From NCBI GenBank assembly GCA_017411125.1, contig JAFPNP010000292.1:1-14468 (forward strand): 14,468 nt of DNA. The letters are read 5' to 3'. The position numbers and the translations under genes are program-made. Numbering within the stretch: the first letter of the stretch is position 1; each line of letters starts with the position of its first letter. Below, in pieces: positions 1-12,000 of the stretch. The stretch comes from Kiritimatiellia bacterium (lineage in GTDB: Bacteria > Verrucomicrobiota > Kiritimatiellia > RFP12 > UBA1067). The notes below the pieces were generated by a model. It searched no databases, had not been told where the DNA came from, and saw only the letters and a list, made by a program, of their open reading frames with translations.

Positions 1-3000
1 ACGACTGGCGCGTTCACTTGGACGCCCCAAGAACTGGACGGAGGAACGCGCATTGTAACATGTCTTGTTTCGGATGGCTTCTGGGACATTCCGGCAAACG
101 GCGGCTGGCGTGTTTCGATTCCGAAGTGGTACGTTTCTGGCGACGGTGCCTCCACTAACGCCGGCACGACCGCGTCAACGCCGTTCCGTGAAATCCAGGA
201 GGCGGTTGCCGCCGCAGCGGAAGGGGACGTGATCTTCGTCGCCGAGGGTGTCTATGTGCCGGTTAATACGGCGAACAAGAAGATTCGAGTGATTGCCACC
301 GGAGGTTTGGACAAGACAATCATCGATGGCGGCGGTACGAACAGGTGCGTCTATGTTGGAGATCAATGGGTTAATTATATTCCTACGGAAACGAATACAC
401 TTTTCAAGGGCTTTACAATCCGCAATGGTTATGCGAGCGATGCCAACGGCTGCGGCGGCGGTGTAAGCGGTGGTAGTTACGAACGGTGCGTGCTAGAAGG
501 GAACAGGGCCAATGATGAAAAATGGGGTGGGGCCGCATTCAGGGCATTTTTGTACAACTGTCTTCTTGTCGGCAATTCCGCTGCCTATGGCGGAGCGGCA
601 GATTCGAGTTCGCTCTACAACTGCACGGTGGTGTCGAATACGGCATCGTCTCAGGGTGGCGGCATTTACAACGTTCATGCGAGAAACACCATTGTGTGGG
701 GAAATGTCTGTACTGCCGGGAATTCCTACTCAAACAACTACAATGGCATTAGCGCAACAATCGCCTATTCCTGCATCGCGCCGAACGCCCCGGGTACGGG
801 CAATATCAACACGAATCCTTACTTCGCCGATCCTGTTGGAGGCGATTACAGGTTGCAACAGTATTCGCCGTGCCTTGACGTGGGCAACAATGCGTATGTG
901 GTTGGCGATGCCGACCTCTCCGGGACGAACCGCGTGATTGACGGAAGGGTTGACATGGGATGCTACGAGGGTTGGGTGTATCTGCCGACGCCGTCCGCGA
1001 TAGATGAGGTTTCCGCAGAGGACGGTACGCGCATCGGCATGGTCCGCCTCACGTGGACGGCGGGCGGGTACGCGAGGACCTACGGCATCTATCGTGCCAG
1101 TACGAACATCCTGGCCGCGTCTGAGCTAATTGGCACTACGCCCGCACTCTTTTTTGACGATGACACGGCCGCACCGGAGACCAACTATTGGTACTGGGTG
1201 AAAGGCGTCAATCCAGCAGGCGAGGGGCCGTTTGGCGCAAGTGATTCTGGCTGGTGCATGGCTCCGATGACGTTTGGCACGGATGGACTCGCTACGGCGA
1301 TGGTCGGTCTCCCATACAATGCGCAGCTCACCATCTCCGGCGGGTCTGGCAACTACGTTTGGACGAGCGGAGCGGACGACTATGACATTGACGGCTGGGA
1401 ATCGACATACCTGATGGACATCGATTCGCCAAGTGGGCTGCTCTTCGGCGACGATGTCTCGACTAGTTATCCCCTGCCGTTCGACTTCCCGTTCTACGGC
1501 AAGTCCTACAACAAGCTCTGGATCAGCTCGAACGGCACGCTCACGTTTGATGGCGAGTTCCGCACTTACACGCCGTCTTTGGACGTGTTCAAGTCCCGCG
1601 CGATGATTACGCCGTTCTGGAAGGATCTTCTTCAGGGCAGCGGAGGAGTGTACGTCTCCGAGAACGGCGGTGAATCGGTGACCTTCCTCTGGTACAACGA
1701 TATGTATTATTCGGGACACGGCCTCGTCAATGCGTCCGTGACGCTTTTCGCGGACGGAAGCATCGTGTGCAGCTATGGCGACGGCAACGCAAACGGCGCG
1801 TTCGTGGGCATATCGGCCGGCGACGGGACGCGCTTCCGCTATTTCGACAAACAGGGGACGTCGCTCAACAACGCCGATGACATCGTGTTCCTCCCGCAGG
1901 ATGTCCCTGGAGGCTTGACGCTGGGCGAGGATGGCACGCTTTCTGGAACGCCAACCGCCCCCGGCGAATACGTGTTTACGGTGTTCGTCACGGACGAATA
2001 CGGCAACGGCGCGACGCGTCAGGTGTCCGTTACGGTGGAGGAGAATCCGAACATGCGGACTGTGACGTTCGACCTCGGAGAGTACGGCGTCCGTAGCGGC
2101 GGCGGTGATCTGCACCAGTACGTGCTGCTCGGCGAAAGCGCGACTGCGCCATCCGTACGCTCGCGTGCCGGTTGGGTGTTCGACGGTTGGAATGGATCGT
2201 TCACGAATATCCCCGACAGCGTGACGGTGGCGGCGAAGTACAGGAGCGCATACGCCGACCTTCACGTGGATGCAATCGACGTGACGAATTCCGTGGCGGC
2301 AGGCGAAGCGCTCAGCGTGCGCTGGACTGTCGGCAACACAGGCAATCCGTCGTTCAACGGACGGATGACGGAAAGGATTTCGCTTGTTTCCGCAAACAAT
2401 CCGGACGATGTGCGCGTCATTGCGTCGCCCGTGTTCGAGGGGACGGTCGCGAGGGACGGTTCCGTGGAGAGGGACGCGACGATCGAAGTCCCGCTCAAGG
2501 GATGGGATGGCGTATGGTACGTGCGTATCGAGACTGCCGTCAATCCGAGTGTTCAGGAATATGCCGTCAACAACGTGGCTACGAACGATACGACGCTTGA
2601 AATAACGGCTGTTCCGTTGCCGAACCTCATGGTCGGCGAGATATCCGGCGACGTGAACCTTGTGCCCGGCAAGACGGCGACGTTCTCGTTCACGACGACG
2701 AACAGCGGTGCGGCGACGGCGTCCGCGCCGTGGATGGAGCGCATCTACCTTGAATTCGTCGATTCGGGAATCGCGGTCAAGGTCGGCGACATCTCGCGCA
2801 CAAACGATCTCGATTCGGCCTCTGCGATAAACGGCGAATATTTGCTGACGATCCCGGAATTCATATCAGTTGCGGGCGCTGTTCGTGTCAAGGTCGTTGC
2901 CGATGCGAACGGCGACGTCGTGGAATCGGACGATGACGACAATGTTGCATACGGCGTCGGAACGCTCTCGCTTGCGACGAACCTCTACTTGACGGCGGCA

Positions 3001-6000
3001 TCGACTTCCGCCTATGAGAACATTTCGGGTTCCGGTGTGCGCTTCACTGTAAGACGCAGCGGCCCGACAACGGAGGCGATGACGGTGACTCTTGGCAATT
3101 CGGACGCGACAAGCGCGTCCATCCCCGCGACGGTTACGATCCCGGCCGGAAGCGTCTCGACGGTATTTTACGTGAAGCCAATCGACAATGCGACGGTCGA
3201 GGGTCCGCGCACGGTTACGGTTTCCGCGTCGGCGGGCGATTGCCGCCCGGCCTCGCTTGCGCTGACGATCCTTGATAACGAGGTTCCGAAGCTGACAGTC
3301 ACGCTTGACAAGACATCCATCCGCGAAGGCGACGGCGTGATTCTCGCCACAGTGACACGAGAACTCGTCACGGACGAGCCGCTGACGGTCTATCTTGCCG
3401 GTGCATCGACGAGCCGTTGCTCTTACCCGTCTTCGGTTGTGGTTCCGGCGGGCGAGGCGTCAGTTACGTTCGAGATTTCCGTCCCCAACAACGAGACGGC
3501 GCAGATCGCCCAGGAGTTGACGCTTCGCGCCTCTTCGTCGGGCTATACGTCCGCCGCTGTCAGCTACACTGTCGAAGACGACGACGTTCCTGGCGTGACG
3601 CTCTCTCTCACACCGGAGGTGGTGAGCGAGGGCGCCGGGGCGCAGGCCATCTACGCGACGCTCATGCGCAGCGACACGAATCAGATTGCCCAGGCGGTGC
3701 GCATACGCCTGACGGCATCTGAGGCGAACCAGTTGATCCTGCCGAACGAAATCACGATTCCCAAGTACACAATGGCCGTGCGCTTTGCAATCGGTGTTAT
3801 TGATAACGCATTGGATGACGGCGATCGCGAAATCGACATTGATGGTGCAATAGTTATCGAGTCGTGCGGATGCAATGGACAGTCCTCAAACGGCGATGTG
3901 ATCCATGCCACGGTTGACATCATCGACAACGACGGCCCCGCTCTCGCGCTCAAGGCCGATCCGACGACGATGAAGGAGGGTTTTGATCCTGCCGGATATC
4001 TTGTTCTCTCCCACAATTCCACATTGACGGAGGATTTGACCGTTCGCCTGTGGGTGGATGCCGAGAATGAGGATGAAATCGTCATTCCTGAAACCGTGAA
4101 GATTCATGCTGGCGAGACTTCAGTACGCATTCCTGTCGCAACGCTTGACGATGGTGTGGAGGACGGCGGACAACTCGTTTCGATCTATGCGGAAGTTGAC
4201 GGCGATATATTTGCCCCCGCCTCCACATGGGTACAGATCAGCGATCAAAATCTTCCGGACTTGACGGTGGCAAAAGTTGAAACCATCGCGTCGGTTGTGG
4301 CAATGGAGAACTTCATCGCATCGTTCGCCGTGACGAATACAGGATTTATGGCGACATCCAAGGTAATTCCATACGCTGTTCATCTTGTGAAAGGAGCGAA
4401 TGCAAATGCGATATCGTCCGCAACGCTTGTGAAGAGCGGAACGTTGACAGGCGGCATTGATGTTGGCGATGCATTGTACGGGACGGTGACGCTGACTGCG
4501 CCTGAAATGCCGGGCGACTATCGTGTGGCGGTGGTTGTCGATCCCGACGGCACAATTTCGGAACTCGATTCGGCCAACAACACGGGCTGGTCTTCGGCAA
4601 TTGGCGTGACAGTGGCTTACACGGCGACCGCTGGCGTTGACAAGAAAATCTATATGCCCGGCGAGGTGGTGACGATAACTGGCGTCGTGTCTCGCGCAGA
4701 CGGCACGACTGCGGGGAACGTTCAGATTGACCCATACGTGATGTTGAGCGGTATGCGCCGCAGTCTCCTCACGACAACCGCAGCTGACGGTTCGTATTCC
4801 GCTACGTTTACGCCGACGAGCGGCGAGGCGGGTGACTATTTAGTGGGGGCTTGTTATCCGGGCGTCAATTCCAAGGTGGCTCAGGACTCCTTCTCGATCA
4901 TAGGCATGAAGCGCAGTTCGACGGCTAATGTCATCTGGGACATTGCGCTTGGCGATTCGGCCACGCGTACGGTGACGATTCAGAACCGTAGTGCGGTTCC
5001 TTTGACCGGATTGACCGTAACGTTTACGGATGTTCCTGAAGAGTGCGGCTTTACCTATTCATTGCCCGATACGATTCCCGCCAATGGCAGTGTGGTGCTG
5101 ACGTTGACAGCGACTGCTACGGGTGTTACGGAACAGGAGGACTACAAGAAGTTTTACGCTCACATTCTGTCGGCTGAGGGCGTATCGCTCGACTTCCCGC
5201 TCTATTTCCACTCGCAGGCGCAACAGGCATATCTTCGTGCGACGCCCACGAGCATCAACACGACGATGGCGATTGGCCAGACGCGCTACATCGAGGTGAC
5301 GCTTGTGAACGACGGCAAGGGCGACAGCGGTACGGTGTCTGTATCTGTTCCTGACGTGAACTGGTTGAAGATTGTCAGTGGTGCATCCATCGACAATCTC
5401 GCAAGCGGTGAATCGGCGACTGTCACGCTTGTCCTATCGCCTACGGCTGAAGACGAATTGACGCTCAACAGCCCGCTTTCTGGCGGCAGAATGGCTGTCA
5501 ACTGTGCTAACGGAACGGGATGTTCCGTCTCGCTCAAGTTCACGCCCGTTTCCGAGGCAACTGGTAGCATAACGGTCGATGCGGTGGACAACAACACATA
5601 TACATTGGAATCTGCACCGCATCTTTCCAACGCGACTGTGAGAGTAAGCAATCCTTACACTGGCGCAACCGTCGCAACCGGCAAGACGGGTGCGGATGGC
5701 ATTTGGACCGTTGACGGCATTCCCGAGGGAACGTACCAGCTGACCGTGACCGCGTCGAACCATGACACCTATGCGGACGCGATAACGGTCGAACCTGGAC
5801 GCAACGTACGCAAAGAGGCGTTTTTGCAGTACCAGCTAGTCACTGTGTCCTGGAATGTCGAAAAGACGGAGGTTGAGGACGCCTACGACATACAACTCCT
5901 CCTCGACTTTGAGACGCATGTGCCCGCGCCAATCGTAAAGACTTACATGCCTGGCGAGTTACCGACGCTGAATTCGGGCGAATCCTATGCGTTCATCGTG

Positions 6001-9000
6001 CTCCTTGAAAACACGGGCCTCATCGCTGCGGAGAGGGTTTCGCTCACCATGCCAGACATTCCTGGCTACGACTTCACGCTGTTGGACAACGGCGTCGCGG
6101 TTCCAGCCAAGTCGAGTGTGTCCATTGCGGTCGTGTTTTCGCGCGGTGCCTCGCGGGCTGTGTCCGCGACGGCGACGAAGTGCGTTTACGCGGCGACAAC
6201 GGTTGTCGAGTATCCCTGCGGCAGGGAACATCCAAGATACTCCTACCCCACTACGGTAAGGCACGGCCAGTGCGTTGCCGAAACCGGAGGCATCTGGATT
6301 CCGGAATATAATTTCCCCGACGAATCCGTGGAAGGCGAACCGGGGCGTGGTGGCGTGACGATATGGGAGCCCGAGGATTTTATCGGTGGCGGCAGTACCA
6401 CTTACAGAAAGGTGGGGTGTTCGCCGGAGGATGTGGACGCGGTATGCGCTTCCGTCACGCTCAAGCTCTCGCAGACGCTGGCGATGACTAGGGAGGCGTT
6501 TGACGGGACGCTGACGCTGTACAACGGCAATACGACGGCGCCGATAACTAACTTGAAATTGGACGTGTCGGTTCTTGACGAAGACGGCAACGAGTGCAGA
6601 GACTTGTTCGAGATATTTGCAAACGGTACTAGCGGCAGCATGAGCGAAGGTTCTGTACTCGCTGGCGGGATTTCCGTCACTGCTGGCGGCACGGGTTCGG
6701 CGATGATTCGTTTCATCCCCGAACGCGGCGCCGCACCGGCTGTTGAGAAACTGTATCGCTTCGGCGGTACGGTAACCTACACCGATCCGTTCAGCGGCGA
6801 GACCGCTACGGTCAAGTTGACACCTGTTTCGCTGACGGTCAGTCCATCGCCGTATCTGCATCTTGACTACTTCGTACAGCGCGACGTGTTTGCCGACGAT
6901 CCGTTCACGGCGAACACCGTGGAGGCATCCATGCCTGCGGAACTTGCGGTTCTTGTCCGCAACGTCGGCGCGGGTAACGCCAACAAGGTGACGATTGCAT
7001 CCGCGCAACCGGAAATGGTTCAGAACGAAAAGGGCTTGCTAGTCGATTTCGACTTGAAGGATTACTCGCTGGACAAAGCCGCGCTCAATGGTGCGACTGC
7101 GAATTTGCCGCTCAGTGTAGTGTCGTTGGGCACGATTGTGCCAAACGAGAGCAAGGTTGCGCAATGGTGGCTCACCTCGACCATCGAAGGTCACTTTATA
7201 GGGATGTCCGCGACGGTCACGCCGGTCAATTCCTGGAATACGCCGGATACAATGCTGGTCGATCCAAATGTGGGCGTACATAAGCTCGTGCGTAGTATCG
7301 TTGCCGATGGCGACACATTGCCGGACTTCCTTGTGTGCGATGGCTCTGATCTCTATGGTACGCCGAATGAAATCTATACGGCGGTTGGATATCAGTTGCC
7401 GGTGTATGTGGCATCGGTCGCGCCAAGCGCGACCCTCCCAGCGGGCGGTGAGATTGTATTGCCGCTTTCGCTCACCCCTGCTCGGTCGGGATGGAACTAC
7501 GGCTATGCGACGATTCCTGGCATCTTCCGCTACACGATCTCGCGGATTGTTCGCGGTGATGGCACGGAGATTTCACTCCGCAATGCTTGGATTACAGATC
7601 GCACGTTCCGCGATGGCAATACGCCGCTTCTGGAAGATCGGCTGCATATTGTCGATGAGTTTACGTCTGGGTCTGATCAAACCTACACGGTTTACCTCTT
7701 GGCGAAACCGTCCGATGTGCCGGAGGTTGTGGCGTTTGAGGGCGTGACGGACGGTTCGATTGAATACTCTGTGCGCAATGCGGTCACGGTCGTGTTCTCC
7801 AAGCCGATCGATCCGGCCACGTTTACGGTCGATGACTTGACGCTCGTGAAGCAGGGCTCTTACCTAAACGACATTTCGGCGCTTACCGTTACGCCAGCGG
7901 ACGATTCAGGAACGCGATTCATTATCGGCAACCTGTCCGCGCTGTGTAGCGGCTACGGACGTTACGAACTGACCGTACAATGCGCGGGTATCGCCGATAC
8001 TGTCGGACAGCTCGGAACTGTGGGCAAGAGCGTGGCGTGGACGTATGCCACCGCCGAAGCGCCGTATGTGATTGGTGCGGACGGAGTTCCTGTTCGTCGT
8101 GTGCAGTCTCTCGACACCATTTCGGTAACGTTCTCTGCGCCAATCAAGCCGGAGACCTTTACTTCTGCCGCGTTGCGCATGAATAATGTTGCTGTAGGTA
8201 GCGGCGTCAATATTGCCGCACTTGATGCCAGCGGAACCAGGTTCTCCGTATCAGGGCTTTCTTCGGCGCAGACAGCAGACGGCGAATATACGCTTGCTGT
8301 CGATGCAACTGCTGTTGCGGGGCTTGACGATACGCCGGGGGTGAACGCCTATACCGCGACATGGACGCGCGATACGGTTGCGCCTGTCTTGCAGTCGCTG
8401 GCGCATGAGGATGGACTCAACGGCAACGAGTTCACCTTGACGTTCAGCGAGGACGTCACGTCTGAAAGCCTGACGCCGGGCGGTGCGACAATCAAGAGAA
8501 ATGGCGCATCGGTCGCGTTGCCTGCTACTGCGTCCTTGCGGCGCGTTGGGGACAACGCGCCCTACCAGTATGTGCTTGCTGGTATTGATTCGGTGCTGTC
8601 GGAGGATGGCGCGTATGAGCTGACGTTTTCGTCAAATGGCATAACGGACGAGGCGGGCAATGTGGCGTCGGGCAGCAAGTCCGTGTCTTGGACGGTGGAT
8701 AGAACCCCGCCGGCGCAGATAACCGATCTTGCCATTTCGCCTGATGGCGGCTTCTCCGATGCGGACGGCATCACCTATACGGGTGCGCTGACAGTCTCGG
8801 GAACATTGCCGGAAGCGGGCCTTACGGTTGAGATTGTCGCCAAGTATGTTGGCGGCGGCGAAACGGTGCTGACGACGCTGCCAACGGCAGGCGGAGATAC
8901 GCTGCCTGCTGGCGCGTTCTCTCAGAACATCGTCATGCCTGGAACAGGGAATGCAACGTTGGTGGTTCGTCTGACCGATGCGGCAGGCAACTCGTCCGAC

Positions 9001-12000
9001 AGCGAGAAGGGCGTTTCCGTGGACGGCATCGCCTTGACGGGTACGCTTACGGGTGCGAGCGACGATGAAGGAGTTGTCATGACTACGGCGACTCTCGAAT
9101 TTAGCGCCAAGCCGATGGACGCGGATGTGACATTTGACAAGTTCGCGCTGACAAGGGACGGCGAGGCCATTGCGCTTGAAGGCGTCATGTTTACTAAGGT
9201 GGACGACACGACGTTCACGTTGACCGGCCTTGACTCGCTCTGCGCGGAAGATGGCGTTTATGTGCTGACCTTCAATGGCTCTGCGGTACGCAAGTACACT
9301 TCTGGGTTGTTGATGAGCGGTTCGCTCGTCATGCGTTGGCGGTACGAGAATCCCGACCGCGAGCCACCGACGGTGACGGAGGTGATGTTCGACGGTGAAG
9401 CTCCGCGCGAGGCGTACACCAACGTATTCTCGTCTGTGTCCGTGACATTCAGCGAGGCCGTGAACGTGCCGGACTTGATTGTCAATGGCTTGATCGACAG
9501 GGCGGCGAGAATCGACTTGCTGGATGCGGCGGGCGTCGTCACGGGGTGCGTGGCGACTGTTGCGGGGCAACAACCCTACCAGTGGGATGCGGAATCCAAT
9601 ACGCTTTCGTGGGCGATTGACGCGGCTGGAGTTCCGGCGGGCAGGGCGAGGTTGATACTTGACTCTGGCCTGATTGCCGATTTGGCAGGGAATCGGCTGG
9701 CTGCGGGAGGGCCAACCGCCGTGTCGGCCGCGGATGGAACGGAGCCCGTCTCTCCCGGTTATGGCATGCGATCCTACACGTTGTCCGAGCCGGTACTTAC
9801 CCAGGTGAACGCGCAGGCAATGCCGATGTGGTACAACGGCGAGTTGTACGTCGGCGAGAAGACAGCCGATAGCAAGGGTAAGATTCGCCATTACGCTGCC
9901 AATGGGACATGGTCGTACCTCCAATCGGAAGGGGTGGATATCGAGATCCCGGCTCAGGGATGCCAGGGCGCGTCCGTGGCTTTCGCCGACATGGACGGCG
10001 ACGGCGTTGCGGAAACCTATGTTGGCACAGCCACGGGCGACGTGCTGAAGTATCCCGGCGGCACGGCGATCATTTCGCTTGGTGCGAACCGCGCCATGCC
10101 GTATGCTTACGATATCGACGGCGACGGCTGTGACGAACTTGTCGCTGGCGGCATGGATGGGCGTATACGCGTCATTTCGCGTGATGCGACGACCGGCGCG
10201 TACAGCATGACGGTTCTCACGGATGTGAATGGAGCGGCATTGATCGTTCCGAACGGACGCGCCGCGCCGATTGTGGCTGACATCAACCATGATGGCCTTG
10301 CCGACGTCGTTTCTGGCGACACGGCCGGTAACGTGTGGGCGTATCTGGGTGAACGGCGCGATGGGGGCATCGCGCCCTACCAAGGTGGAGATCAGGGACT
10401 GACCGCCCTGCCATGCTGCGCAACACCGATCTGCGTGTTCACCAACGATGTTGGGCTTGCCGACCGTTCGCGTCTCGGTTATGGCGATGTGAATGGCGAC
10501 GGAATAGAAGACCTCATCGTCGGTCGTTCCGACGGCTCGGTCGTGGCGATGCTTGGCGCAGAGACGCCCTCGCCGATCGTTCCGTTCGCGGTGAAGGCGG
10601 TCGTTTCCGCCTCGGCTGGCACGCATGGCGCAATTGCTCCTGTCGGTGATGCGACATACGACGGCGGCGATGCGCCTGAATACACGATTACGCCGGATGT
10701 CGGCTATCATGTTGCCGATGTTCAGATTGACGGTGTTTCCATCGACGCGACAAACAACTATGTGTTTGCGCCGCTGACCACCTCGCATGCAATCCATGCC
10801 GACTTCGCCATTGACACCTTCGCGGTGACATTCGAGGCTGGTGCTCATGGCGCACTTTCCGGCGAGACTGCGCAGACGATAGACTACGGTGGCGTGGCTG
10901 TTGTACCGACGGTGACGCCTGATGTGGGTTACAGGTTCACTGGCTGGAGTGGCGACGTTTCTGTACCTATCGTTGGCAATGTCACGTTCACGGCGCAGTA
11001 TGCCGCGATTCCGTATGCGATTACATACACCGGCTTGAAGGGCGCTTCGAATACGAATCCAGAGACATACACTGTCGAGGACGAGGTCGTGTTCGCCGCG
11101 CCGGGCGAAGTATATGGCTGGGAGTTCAAGAGCTGGACGCCCGCGTCTATCGCGTTAGGCAGCACTGGCGCGGTCGAGGTCGCCGCGAACTGGGAGCGTC
11201 AGAAGTTCGATGTGACGGTGAACGGCGAGACGAAACAGTACGGTTACGAGGAAGAAGTGACGTTCACCGCGCCAGAACCGTTCGAGACTAACGGAATGCA
11301 GGTGGTGTCGCTCGGCACGACGTTCACGGTGCCTGTCGTCACGAACGAGTTCACCGTTGTGGTGACGAATGGCATTGAGTTTGCATGGGATGTCCTTGCC
11401 ACAAACTGGTGGTTTGCCACGGCGGAAACCGAGAACGGCTCCATAACGGCGCCGGAAGCGGGCTGGATGGCGGACGGTACAAACTTCACACTCGTCGCGA
11501 TTCCCGTCGAGCATTACCACTTCGTCGGCTGGACGGGCGATACGGAAGGTTGCACGGTGACGAATGGCACGGGGCTGTCCGTCGCGATGGATCGTCCGCG
11601 TACCATAGGCGCGACATTCGCCATCGACGCGTTTACAGTCGTGTTCGAGGCCGGGGCGCATGGCGCTCTGACCGGCGAGACGTCGCAGACATCGGACTAC
11701 GGCGAAAGCGCCGTTGTGCCGGCGGTTGCGCCGGATGCGGGCTACGAGTTCATCGGCTGGAGCGGCGACGTGTCCGCGCCCGTGACGAGCAACGCGACAT
11801 TCACGGCGCAGTATGCCGCGATTTCGTATGCCATAACCTACACAGGTTTGAAGGGCGCTTCGAATACGAATCCTGAGACATACACTGTCGAGGACGAGGT
11901 TGTGTTCGTCGCTCCGGGCGAAGTGTACGGCTGGGAGTTCAAGGGCTGGACGCCTGCGTCCATCGCGCTCGGCAGCACGGGCGCGGTCGAGGTCGCCGCG

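Noticed and set aside
229..231. GTG as the start of the giant gene
   Set aside because: The frame is open and protein-like to base 1, and the beta-helix starts before 229, so the real start lies outside the window.
1126..2265. 379-codon open frame on the minus strand
   Set aside because: Same register and same cause as the other long antisense frames; the sense strand carries clear Ig-like and InlB-like domains here.
5959..7008. 349-codon open frame on the minus strand
   Set aside because: Again in codon register with the sense gene and rich in Arg; it is explained by codon bias.
8632..10848. 738-codon open frame on the minus strand
   Set aside because: It is in codon register with the giant gene, so antisense stops would need the sense codons TTA, CTA or TCA, which are rare here. 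The translation is rich in Arg and His with no domain pattern, and no ribosome site or neighbour supports it.
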